Below, piece after piece: positions 56,557-64,000 of a stretch of DNA of 64,000 nt. Where the stretch lies: positions 62,001 to 126,000 of the forward strand of contig NZ_JAVAMQ010000002.1 in the NCBI RefSeq assembly GCF_030732095.1, given 5' to 3'. Both the position numbers and the translations under genes were made by a program. Source of the stretch: Paracoccus spongiarum (GTDB lineage: Bacteria; Pseudomonadota; Alphaproteobacteria; Rhodobacterales; Rhodobacteraceae). The notes under the pieces were generated by a model. It saw only the letters and a program-made list of their open reading frames with translations. It ran no database searches and was not told where the DNA came from. Position 1 is the first letter of the stretch, and each line of letters opens with the position of its first letter.

Positions 56557-56883
56557 ATGCCTGTCTATCTGATTGCGGATGTCACGGTGACGGACGACGC
56601 CTGGGTGCCCGACTATGCCGCGAAGGTGCATGACATCGCGGCCCGGCATGGCGGCCGATACCTGTCGCGCAGCGGCAATATCGAGACGATCGAGGGCGCG
56701 CCCCCCGGCAGCACCCTGATCGCGCTGATCGAGTTCCCGTCGCGCGAGGCGGTTGCGGCCTTCGCGGCGGACCCCGACTACGCGCCCTTCGCCGAAGGCC
56801 GCAAGGCCGGCAGCATCAGCAACTTTCACGTCATCGACGACACCGATCTGGCCGGCGGCATTCCCTATCTTCCGAAGGGCTGA
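56557..56883 (+). CDS. DUF1330 protein
   Basis: 108 aa, strong GGGGAGGA ribosome site, 96 bp after dctM. Ferredoxin-like fold of the dimeric alpha-beta barrel: PVYLIADVTVTDDAWVPDYAAKVHDIAARHGGRYLSR and FPSREAVAAFAADPDYAPFAEGRKAGSISNFHVID. Function unestablished; related barrels include monooxygenases and muconolactone isomerase-like proteins, which fits the pathway but proves nothing. Likely last gene of the pca transcript. Confidence 0.85.
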   Translation: MPVYLIADVTVTDDAWVPDYAAKVHDIAARHGGRYLSRSGNIETIEGAPPGSTLIALIEFPSREAVAAFAADPDYAPFAEGRKAGSISNFHVIDDTDLAGGIPYLPKG

Positions 56884-56910
56884 CCCGCCGGGCAGCCCCG
56901 CGCGGCCGGC

Positions 56911-58251
56911 TCAGCCGCCGATCACCATGTGCGACATCCCCGCGAAGGTCACCAGCAGGCCAACCGCGGCGAACAGCGCGTCATGCAGCGGGTCCCAGAC
57001 CCGGTGCCGGATCGCCAGACGGATGATGAACAGATGCAGCACCCAGCCGGCCAGCATCTGCCCGATGATGGCCCCGGCAAGCCCGCCCATCTCGGCGCCG
57101 ATCAGGAAGGCCGCGATCTGCACCCCGGCCCGCAGCATGGTCAGCAGAGACGGGCTGCGGCTGTCGCCGGCCGCCAGCGCCGCCTGCGGGTAGGTCATGC
57201 CCAGAACGACCGGCACCTGCGCGCAGGCGATCAGCGCCACGATCGGGCCTGCGCCCTGGTAGCGGATGTCATAGAGCAGGTCGATGATCCACGGCCCGCC
57301 AAGTGCCATCACCGCGATCATCGACATGACGATCGCCGACAGCCCCATCCGCATCCGCCGCACCGTCGCGAAGTTCTGCGCCGACTCCTGCGGCGGGCTG
57401 TCGCGATAGACCGGGATGATGGTGCGGCCGGTGATGTTCTCGGCCAGCGCCATCGGGAATGAAGCGAGGAAGAAGCCGATATTGTAGACGCCCAGCTGCT
57501 CGAGGCTCAGATACTTGCCCAGCACCGCCTTGTCGCCCTGCGACAGCACGAAACCGCAGGCCGAGCTGAGGGTGATCCACTTGCCGAAATGGATCAGCTC
57601 GTGCAGGGCGTCGCGGTCCATCTCGAACCGGGTGGCGGGCCCGGGCAGATAGTGACGGGTCAGCGCCGCCTTGACGCCCGCCGCGACGAACTGCCCGAAG
57701 ACCAGCGCCCAGATGGACCGGGTGGCCAGCGCGAACAGTACCATCGCCGCGACCGAGGCTGCCTGGCTGGCAAGGTCGATCTTGGTGACCATGCCCAGCC
57801 GGATATGGCGCATCGCATGTTCGATATTGGGCGACACCAAGCCGCCGATCAGCAGGCTTGCCCCGACAGCGGGCATCAGCTGCACCAGCTGCGGCGCGTC
57901 GTAGAACTGCGCCGCGGGCCAGGCCAGCAGGCAGATCACCACGAAGTAGAAGCCGTGCAGCATCATCTTGACCGACCAGGCGGTGTTGAGGAATTTCGGG
58001 TCGTCGCCCCGCTTGCTCTGCATGATCGAGGGGGTCAGCCCGACATCGGTCATCATCACCACGCCGAGGACGAACATCGTCACCAGCGCCATCAGCCCGA
58101 AGGCGTCGGGAAACAGCAGCCGTGTCAGGATCAGGTTGCTGGCCAGCCGGATGCCCTGGCTGAGAAAATACCCCATCCCCGAGATGGCCGAACCGCGCAG
58201 CACCCTCTGGGTGATGCTGGTTCCCGAAAGATAGCTGGTCAGGGGTCTCAT
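56911..58251 (-). CDS. Polysaccharide flippase (Wzx/MATE-like)
   Basis: 446 aa, about 12-14 membrane helices in the MOP flippase pattern: YFLSQGIRLASNLILTRLLFPDAFGLMALVTMFVLGVVMMTDVGLTPSIMQSK at the N-terminus is typical of oligosaccharide-repeat transporters, followed by VVICLLAWPAAQFYD. Moves lipid-linked sugar repeats across the inner membrane. Overlaps the GT4 gene by 4 bp. No polymerase (Wzy) or initiating transferase lies in the window. Confidence 0.88.
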   Translation of the reverse strand: MRPLTSYLSGTSITQRVLRGSAISGMGYFLSQGIRLASNLILTRLLFPDAFGLMALVTMFVLGVVMMTDVGLTPSIMQSKRGDDPKFLNTAWSVKMMLHGFYFVVICLLAWPAAQFYDAPQLVQLMPAVGASLLIGGLVSPNIEHAMRHIRLGMVTKIDLASQAASVAAMVLFALATRSIWALVFGQFVAAGVKAALTRHYLPGPATRFEMDRDALHELIHFGKWITLSSACGFVLSQGDKAVLGKYLSLEQLGVYNIGFFLASFPMALAENITGRTIIPVYRDSPPQESAQNFATVRRMRMGLSAIVMSMIAVMALGGPWIIDLLYDIRYQGAGPIVALIACAQVPVVLGMTYPQAALAAGDSRSPSLLTMLRAGVQIAAFLIGAEMGGLAGAIIGQMLAGWVLHLFIIRLAIRHRVWDPLHDALFAAVGLLVTFAGMSHMVIGG

Positions 58252-59459
58252 GGCCGCATCGCTTCCTCGATCAGGCGGGCCAGCCTCGCGGCCTCGCGGT
58301 CTATGTCATGGCGCTGCATCACCCGCGCCCGCCCGGCCCGGCCCATCTCGGCCAGTCGCGCGGCCGGCGTGGCGGCGGCGGTGGCGAACAGATCGGCCAG
58401 CGCCTCGGCATCGCCCGCCGGCACCAGCCAGCCGGTCTCACCCGGCAGGACCAGTTCGGGATTGCCCGCGATCGCCGTGGCGATCACCGGCCGGCCCGCG
58501 GCCATCGCCTCCATCACCACCATCGGCAGCCCCTCGGCAAAGCTGGGCAGCACCAGCGCATGGCTGTCGGCCAGCACCCGGCGCACGCCGGCCTCGTCCA
58601 GCCAGCCGGTCAGCGTCACCGCATCGGCCACACCATGCCGGGCAATCGCAGCCTCGATCTCGGCGCGCATCGGGCCGTCGCCCACCAGCGTCAGGTGCAG
58701 GTCGACCCCACGCGCGCGCGCCATCGCGAGGGCCTCGGGCAGCAGCAGCTGGCCCTTCTGCTCGGCGAACCGGCCGATAGTCACCAGCCGCAGCGGCCCT
58801 TCAGCGGGCATCGGTCCGGGTTCGGGAAAGCGACCGGGCTCGATCCCGCAATGGATCACCCGGATGCGCGGCCAGTCGGCATAGGCAGCCCAGCGGCTCA
58901 GCTGGCTGCGGCCATGCCACGAGATCGCGACGGCAAAGGCCGACGCCGCCACCTTCTCGCCAAGGCTCAGGGCCTGCGGGCTGTCGAATTCCTCGGGGCC
59001 ATGCACGGTGAAGCTGAAGCCCGGCCCGCCCAGATCCTGCACCAGCGCCGCCACGGTGGCCGAGTTGGTGCCGAAATGGGCGTGCAGATGAACGAGTCCC
59101 AGGGCTTCGGTCCGGTGGGCGACATGGGCCGCCTCGGCCAGATAGATCATGTGCCGCAGCCGGCCCTGCGCCGACCTGCCGCCCATCCGCCAGGCACGGG
59201 CAAGGGCACGGGCGAAGCCGTGGGGCCGCGTCAGCGCAAGGCGCAGCGCAGCCTTGGCCAGCCGAGGCGCACCGGCCTGCAGGACCAGTTCGGTGCGGTC
59301 GTATTCCGCGACGTCGGCCGGATCGACCAGGGCCGCGCGGTCGCTGCGCATGGCAAAGCGATGCACCTGCCAGCCCAGCCGTTCCAGCGCGTGGATCTCG
59401 CGCCGCACAAAGGTCACGCTGGACTGGGGATAGGTGTTCAACAGATACCCGATACGCAC
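58248..59459 (-). CDS. GT4-family glycosyltransferase
   Basis: 403 aa, GTG start at 59459. GT-B fold: N-terminal acceptor domain (IGYLLNTYPQSSVTFVRREIHALERLGW; LHLHAHFGTNSATVAAL) and donor domain with RLVTIGRFAEQKGQLLLPEALAMA and SFAEGLPMVVMEAMAAGRPVIATAIAGNPELV, carrying the E-x7-E retaining motif. Uses a nucleotide sugar; sugar unknown. 97 bp before it on the strand lies the GT2 gene. Confidence 0.9.
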   Translation of the reverse strand: MRIGYLLNTYPQSSVTFVRREIHALERLGWQVHRFAMRSDRAALVDPADVAEYDRTELVLQAGAPRLAKAALRLALTRPHGFARALARAWRMGGRSAQGRLRHMIYLAEAAHVAHRTEALGLVHLHAHFGTNSATVAALVQDLGGPGFSFTVHGPEEFDSPQALSLGEKVAASAFAVAISWHGRSQLSRWAAYADWPRIRVIHCGIEPGRFPEPGPMPAEGPLRLVTIGRFAEQKGQLLLPEALAMARARGVDLHLTLVGDGPMRAEIEAAIARHGVADAVTLTGWLDEAGVRRVLADSHALVLPSFAEGLPMVVMEAMAAGRPVIATAIAGNPELVLPGETGWLVPAGDAEALADLFATAAATPAARLAEMGRAGRARVMQRHDIDREAARLARLIEEAMRP

Positions 59460-59555
59460 GCCGAACCTCGTCTCAGGCCGCGACCGGCGGCGCCACCGGC
59501 CTAGCCTGTCCGGCGTCGCGGCGATAGTCGAAGATCGCAGCCATTCGAGACAAAT

Positions 59556-60401
59556 TCATCGGCCGCGCGACCAGCCGGCACCGCCGCCGCGCCGCAGGCG
59601 CACCGCGACCGACACCGCCGCATAGACCGCAAAGCCCACCGGATCGCGCAAGGCCAGCCGCAAGGCCCCGCCCGTGCCCAAGGCAGGCTTTCCCTCATTG
59701 GCCAGCAGATGCGGCCAGCGTTCCGCGATCTCGGTGACGCCGGCATCCTGCCGCCGGCGCACCCGCACCAGCCGCGACCAGCCCTCGACCATCGGCCAGC
59801 TGTAGGGGGCGGCGACGCCGATGCGTTCCTGCGGCGCGAAGTGCAGCCGCACGAAGGTGTCGTCCGAGATGATCCGCGGAAACGTACCCCACCGGGCCCG
59901 GCCGGCGGCGTTGACGGCGAAAAGCCCGTAGCCGGGTGCCTCGCTGCGCGCGAAGGGCAGCCGTTGCCACAGCCGCGCATAGGCGCGGGTCACGGCGCTG
60001 TCGGCGCGGGGAATTGTCGCGGTTCCGCTGGCATAGGCGGCACCGGGCGCATCGGCCAGTGCCGTCGCTAGATCGGCCATCAGCGCGGGGCTGACGATCA
60101 CGTCGGCATCCAGATAGGCGCGCAGCGCGCCCCGCGCGGCGGAGTCGCCGGCGTTCAGCGCACCGATCTTGTCACCCTCGGCCCGTTCGATGACCTGCAG
60201 CGGCCAGCCTGCGGCGGCGGCGGCGGGCGCCATGGTCCGGGCCACATCGGCGGTGCGGTCGCGACAGCCATTCGCGACCACGATCACCTCGGCGCCGCCC
60301 GGCACCGGATCGCCCGCGATCAGCGCGGCGAGGCAGTCGCCCAGCCATGCCTCTTCGTTGCTGGCCGGCAGGATCACGCTGAGGCGCGGCGCGGGGGTCA
60401 T
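59556..60401 (-). CDS. GT2-family glycosyltransferase
   Basis: 281 aa. GT-A fold: LSVILPASNEEAWLGDCLAALIAGD, VIVVANGCRDRTADVARTMA, and the metal-binding D-x-D in AYLDADVIVSPALM (near residue 98). A later hydrophobic segment LRLALRDPVGFAVYAAVSVAVRL may touch the membrane. Transfers a sugar onto a lipid or protein acceptor. Overlaps the glycosidase-like gene by 4 bp (ATGA). Confidence 0.88.
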   Translation of the reverse strand: MTPAPRLSVILPASNEEAWLGDCLAALIAGDPVPGGAEVIVVANGCRDRTADVARTMAPAAAAAGWPLQVIERAEGDKIGALNAGDSAARGALRAYLDADVIVSPALMADLATALADAPGAAYASGTATIPRADSAVTRAYARLWQRLPFARSEAPGYGLFAVNAAGRARWGTFPRIISDDTFVRLHFAPQERIGVAAPYSWPMVEGWSRLVRVRRRQDAGVTEIAERWPHLLANEGKPALGTGGALRLALRDPVGFAVYAAVSVAVRLRRGGGAGWSRGR

Positions 60402-62911
60402 TTCTGGGGCTCCGCGACGGCGTCCCAGCGGGGGTTCTGGTCGTCCAGAAAGCGCAGCACGCCCCAGCTGCCGTATTCTCCGGGTGTGTCGATGGCGGTG
60501 TAGAAGTTGAAGGGCTGATCGCTGACCTTGCGCCAGCCCGCCAGCAGGCGGCGGTAAAGATCGCCCATGCCCGGCGCATAGTTCAGCGCCACGAGGAATT
60601 CCGTCAGTTCCGCGTCGTTCATCGCGGGTCCAGAGGCGACGACATGGCTGCCGCCCTCATACATGACCAGTTCCAGCCCAAGCTGCGCGGCGGCGCGGCG
60701 ATGATAGGGGAACAGCTGCGAGATCGTCCACTGCACCGTGCCCTCGGGCTTGCCGGACAGCGCGCCGGCGCGCAACTCGGTGATCGCCTGCTCGATCGCC
60801 TGATCGAAGCGATGCGCGGACACATAGCTGTCGCGCCCCGCACCCGACAGGCCGCGCTGGCGCGCCTGCGCCTCGGCCCTCTCGCGGCTGGCCTTCAGCG
60901 CATCGCGCAGCATCGCCATGCGTCCGGGATCCTCGAGATTGGCGTAGAAATAGCCGGTGATCGCATAGGCATCGAATGATTCCGCGAGAGGTTCCCAGCT
61001 CTCGGGATCGGCGGCCTTCCAGGCAGGCGCCATCAGCATGTCCTGCTCAGAGCCGGTCGCGCCGGTGAAGGTGCCGATCACCCGCACCAGCCGGCCCGCG
61101 GCCGAGGGCGCGAACTCCTCGGCCCAGATGTCGGCGACCTGGGCCGCCCGCCAGGCGCCATATTGCATGCCCGCCCCCTCGACGCCCCACAGCGCCAGCG
61201 CCTGTTCGTCGGCCCATGCCCTCTGGTCGAAGGCCCAGTTCCAGACCTCGTTCGAGAACTCGACCCAGGCCCGGCGCCCCGAATCCAGCCGGTCGCGCAC
61301 GCGCCTCGCATAGCTGCGCATCAGCTCGTCATCGCCCAGATGCGGCAGGGTGAACCACGGGTCCAGTTCCAGTTCGTTGGCCAGCGCCACCATCACCTCG
61401 GGCGGCACGCCGCGGTCGGTGCTCCAGACATAGTCATCGACCGAGGGCAGGTCGGCGACCGTGCGCAGCGTCGCGTTGTTGGTGCGCATCCAGCCCATGA
61501 AGCGCAGCACCTCGGCACCGCGCAGGCGGGCCAGGAAATCGGGGTTGAAGATCTGCCCGGCATCCGCCAGCGGCAGGCGGTCCTGCCGCACCACGCTGAT
61601 GCGCCGGACAGGATCGCCGGGGTCGGTGGCCCGCAGATGGATCATCACGCTGCCCGGGCCGGGGGCGTAGTCGAACGAGATGCGCCCCGGCTCGTAGCTG
61701 ATGTTGCGGGCCCGGCCCTCGATCTCGATGCGGCCCGATCCCTGATAGCGCAGCACATAGCGCCCCGCGACCGAGATCATCCGCGCGTCCAGCCCGCTGA
61801 GGATCAGCGTGCTCAGATGCGTGACCTCGCCGGGCATCCGCAGCGGCCAGCCCTCGGCATCGAGATATCCCGCCTCGCGCAGCAGCGGCGCGTCGAAGCC
61901 GCCCCACTGGCCCGGCAGGTGACCGATCCAGGGCCGCGCGGTCTTGAACACGTCCAGAAAGGGCTGCTCGACCGACCAGTCGTTGACGCTGGACAGGTTG
62001 TACGCGATGCCGGGCTGGTTGACGCCGCCCAGATAGGACGCCTCGGGGTCCTGCCACAGCGGCCGCTGCGCCGCGTCCGAGACGGTCGCGTTGACCAGCA
62101 GTTCGGCCTGACGGCGCTGCGCCGCGTCGCGGGGGCCCGTCGCCTGACCGCTGACCCGCAGGGCGATGCGCTGCATCGCCTCGGCCATCGGCGCGGTCAC
62201 CGCCTCGTCAAGGCTGGCGGGGCGGTTGCGGCCCAGCCAGACCGGCAGCCCGGTGGGGTCCTCGCCGCTGAGCGAGGCATGCATCAGCATCGCCGCAAAA
62301 TAGGTGCCGCGCCCGTTCAGCTGGCGGTTGTCGGAAAACAGCTGCGACAGATCGTCCAGCCCCGGCACCTCGCCCGCGGTGATCGCATCGGACAGCGCCA
62401 GCAGCCCCTGCGCCAGCGGGATCAGCCGCATCGGCGGAGCGTCGCCCGGCTTGCGGCCATCCTTGTTGACGGCGGCCACGAAGGCCTGCCACAGCGGCGC
62501 CGCCTCGGCCACCGCGTCGCGCCAGGGCTGCGGGCCGACGGCGGTCAGCGCCGGCCAGCTTTCGTAAAGATAGGTCTGCGCATCGGGATTGGCCCGCAGC
62601 GCCAGGTCGCGGAAGCGGCTGGCGTAATCGACGCTGCGGTGCCGGCGCAGGCTGTCGGCCAGTGGCAGCGCCTCGGTCATCACCACCTGGTCGATGCGGC
62701 CCGAGGCCAGCGCCAGGCGCGGATCGATGCCCGGCCCGGCCGCGGCGTTCAGCCAGTGATAGCCCAGCGGCCCTTCGGGCGCGGTGCGCGTCTCGACCAC
62801 GGTCTGCTGACCCGACATGCGCCCCGCCGCCTCGACCATCTGCGGCAGTTCCGGGCCCAGAAGGCCCAGACCCACGAAGAGGATGTCGTTCAGCAGGGCA
62901 AGCGGCGTCAT
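60398..62911 (-). CDS. Large protein: degenerate SGNH domain fused to a glycoside-hydrolase-like domain
   Basis: 837 aa from ATG 62911. Residues about 8-235 are a diverged copy of the SGNH domain in the next gene (QTYLYESWPAL matches RLYLYETWHRL), but the Ser block reads GLGLLG (14-19) instead of GHSLVG, and the D-x-x-H motif reads D194-N-R-Q197. So the nucleophile and catalytic His are lost. Residues about 450-800 form a clan-A-like glycosidase: acid/base Glu555 in VEFSNEVWNW and nucleophile-like Glu752 in MYEGGSHVV. A beta-rich linker (about 290-440) joins them. No signal peptide, although homologous work would be periplasmic, so the localisation is uncertain. Polysaccharide trimming is the likely job; unproven. 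Confidence 0.72.
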   Translation of the reverse strand: MTPLALLNDILFVGLGLLGPELPQMVEAAGRMSGQQTVVETRTAPEGPLGYHWLNAAAGPGIDPRLALASGRIDQVVMTEALPLADSLRRHRSVDYASRFRDLALRANPDAQTYLYESWPALTAVGPQPWRDAVAEAAPLWQAFVAAVNKDGRKPGDAPPMRLIPLAQGLLALSDAITAGEVPGLDDLSQLFSDNRQLNGRGTYFAAMLMHASLSGEDPTGLPVWLGRNRPASLDEAVTAPMAEAMQRIALRVSGQATGPRDAAQRRQAELLVNATVSDAAQRPLWQDPEASYLGGVNQPGIAYNLSSVNDWSVEQPFLDVFKTARPWIGHLPGQWGGFDAPLLREAGYLDAEGWPLRMPGEVTHLSTLILSGLDARMISVAGRYVLRYQGSGRIEIEGRARNISYEPGRISFDYAPGPGSVMIHLRATDPGDPVRRISVVRQDRLPLADAGQIFNPDFLARLRGAEVLRFMGWMRTNNATLRTVADLPSVDDYVWSTDRGVPPEVMVALANELELDPWFTLPHLGDDELMRSYARRVRDRLDSGRRAWVEFSNEVWNWAFDQRAWADEQALALWGVEGAGMQYGAWRAAQVADIWAEEFAPSAAGRLVRVIGTFTGATGSEQDMLMAPAWKAADPESWEPLAESFDAYAITGYFYANLEDPGRMAMLRDALKASRERAEAQARQRGLSGAGRDSYVSAHRFDQAIEQAITELRAGALSGKPEGTVQWTISQLFPYHRRAAAQLGLELVMYEGGSHVVASGPAMNDAELTEFLVALNYAPGMGDLYRRLLAGWRKVSDQPFNFYTAIDTPGEYGSWGVLRFLDDQNPRWDAVAEPQK

Positions 62912-63879
62912 GCGGCCACCCCGGTCAGCGGATCGCCCGACACCACCTGCCAGACCAGCTGCTGCGCCCGGGCCGCGGCCTCGGGCGCGAGGGCCTGCGC
63001 CGCGCTGCCATCGGCGCGCAGCAGCGCGGCGGGCAGGCCCTCGGGGCTGCGATGATACAGCACCGCATAATGCGCCAGCGCGACGACATAGTTGCCAAGG
63101 TCGCCGGCGTGGATCTGGTCGACCTCGCCTTGGGGCGTGCGGGCGAACAGGTCCTCGCGGCGGGTCAGCCCCGGCAGTTCGCCCGCCTCGGCGGCCAGCG
63201 CCACCGCCGCCAGCGCCGCGCCACCCGGGATGCGGTAGATGACCCCCACGCCGTCGGCCCCCATCGCGCGGCGCATCACCTCGTCCTGCCACAGCGGCTT
63301 CGAATCCGCGGCGATGCGCTGGCTCCAGCCCGCCTCGTCGTCAAGCCGGTGCCAGGTCTCGTAGAGATACAGCCGGATATCGGGCCGCGCCCCCCGCGCC
63401 AGCCGCGCCCATTCCGCCAGGTAATTGCCGCTGGCATGCCATTTGATCGCGTCGCGGATCTCGACCATCTCGGTCAGCACCAGGGCGTCATAGCCGCCAC
63501 CGCGCAACTCCTCCTGAGCAGGGCGGTAGGCCGGATGGTCATTTTCCTCGGCAAAGCCGGGCACCTCGTCGGGACCAAGCCAGTGCGACCGCAGCGTCGC
63601 CCCCCAGCCAAGCTGCGAGGCATAGTCGTGCCCGGGCGGTGCAAGCTGGGCCAGCATCGCCGGCATGTCGCGCCCGACGAGGCTGTGGCCGAGATGATAG
63701 ACCCGAAGCGGCCCGGACGGGGGCGACAGCGGACGATGCGCGGCGGCGAAGGCCTCGGCCGGCATCATCGGCAAGGGAGCCGGGGCCCCCGCGCGGCGCT
63801 GGCGCACCAACAGGCCGGCGCCAAGGGCCGCCGCCCCCAGCAGGCCGAATCCGCCCAGAATTCCCAAACGCCGGTTCAT
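62908..63879 (-). CDS. SGNH-hydrolase-like protein, membrane-anchored
   Basis: 323 aa. An N-terminal anchor or signal segment (LGILGGFGLLGAAALGAGLLV, 5-25) then an SGNH fold from about 55: Ser66 in YHLGHSLVG, a middle block YDALVLTEMVEIRDAIKWHASGNYLAEW, and D254-Q-I-H257 (VDQIHAGDLGNY), so Ser, Asp and His are present. SGNH enzymes in polysaccharide clusters remove or add O-acetyl groups. It lacks homology I can name to AlgX or PatB beyond the fold. ATGA overlap with the fused gene downstream, its paralogous partner. Confidence 0.75.
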   Translation of the reverse strand: MNRRLGILGGFGLLGAAALGAGLLVRQRRAGAPAPLPMMPAEAFAAAHRPLSPPSGPLRVYHLGHSLVGRDMPAMLAQLAPPGHDYASQLGWGATLRSHWLGPDEVPGFAEENDHPAYRPAQEELRGGGYDALVLTEMVEIRDAIKWHASGNYLAEWARLARGARPDIRLYLYETWHRLDDEAGWSQRIAADSKPLWQDEVMRRAMGADGVGVIYRIPGGAALAAVALAAEAGELPGLTRREDLFARTPQGEVDQIHAGDLGNYVVALAHYAVLYHRSPEGLPAALLRADGSAAQALAPEAAARAQQLVWQVVSGDPLTGVAA

Positions 63880-63903
63880 CGCACGCCCCCCTGACCGCTC
63901 ATC

Positions 63904-64000
63904 TCAGCCGACCTGCCGCAGGAAGCCTGCGACGACAAGCCCGCCGGTCCGGGCAAAGCGGCCCTGCAGGCGTGCGCCGGCCGGAAAGGGCGCATAGGCG
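63904..64000 (-). CDS. C-terminal end of an unidentified gene, truncated by window edge
   Basis: The last 31 codons read YAPFPAGARLQGRFARTGG and LVVAGFLRQVG, stop at 63904-63906. The gene lies 24 bp upstream of the SGNH gene on the same strand, so is probably in the same transcript. Too short to identify. Confidence 0.5.
   Translation of the reverse strand, partial: AYAPFPAGARLQGRFARTGGLVVAGFLRQVG

Noticed and set aside
60398..63292. A continuous 964-codon minus-strand frame
   Set aside because: The portion upstream of 62911 overlaps the SGNH gene in another phase and is shadow; the real gene begins at ATG 62911 with a 4-bp overlap.

Overview
The window reads as chromosomal DNA of a high-GC alphaproteobacterium of the Rhodobacteraceae/Paracoccaceae, most likely Paracoccus or a close relative. 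The grounds are the very strong third-position GC bias, the yidC-MOSC-yihA-argB-ferredoxin order, an ATP12 chaperone gene beside an rluC-like gene, the secY-adk-rpsM-rpsK-rpoA-rplQ tail of the ribosomal operons, a LuxI/LuxR pair and a CtrA-type TTAA-N7-TTAAC site. The genus is inference. No insertion sequence, prophage or CRISPR array is visible.

Layout. 1-2150 is a small gene graveyard: an ADP-ribosylglycohydrolase remnant broken by a stop, a lost frame and a 10-bp tandem duplication, a Nudix-fold gene with a degenerate catalytic box, and two unrecognised reading frames each interrupted by one stop. 2159-7044 holds a CoA-binding protein, a YHS-domain protein, rlmB, tRNA-Tyr, and an ECF sigma/anti-sigma pair divergent from a secreted S8 protease. 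7062-10109 is a compact arsenic operon (arsR, LMW-PTP arsC, acr3, glutaredoxin-type arsC, arsH). 10330-15705 is the yidC-to-sixA housekeeping run. 15856-21196 has an orphan amino-acid binding protein, ATP12, a HAD phosphatase, an RluC-type synthase, crcB and rarA. 21259-22825 is the quorum-sensing locus. 22868-28158 is the ribosomal/alpha-operon tail with several strong RNA hairpins. 28338-42683 mixes peptidases, shikimate genes (aroB, aroK), a tyrosine recombinase, a CorC-like protein, transketolase, a DMT exporter and an LpxL-like acyltransferase. 42736-46652 holds class II DAHP synthase, a GlxA-type regulator and a Hint-domain protein behind a CtrA-site array.

46678-56883 is a complete 4-hydroxybenzoate/protocatechuate pathway: pcaQ divergent from pobA-pcaD-pcaC-pcaH-pcaG-BKACE-pcaB, then a TRAP transporter (dctPQM) and a DUF1330 protein. 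The window has no pcaIJ or pcaF. A beta-keto-acid cleavage enzyme sits inside the operon and probably finishes the pathway by turning 3-oxoadipate plus acetyl-CoA into acetoacetate plus succinyl-CoA.

56911-64000 is a minus-strand surface-polysaccharide cluster: flippase, GT4, GT2, a large glycoside-hydrolase-like protein, an SGNH-hydrolase-like protein and the tail of another gene. The most unusual observation lies here. The 837-residue protein begins with a diverged copy of the SGNH domain encoded whole in the next gene, but its catalytic Ser and His are replaced by Gly and Gln, and this apparent pseudo-esterase is fused to a glycosidase domain that keeps its putative catalytic Glu pair. It is the best candidate for an undescribed polysaccharide-modifying module.
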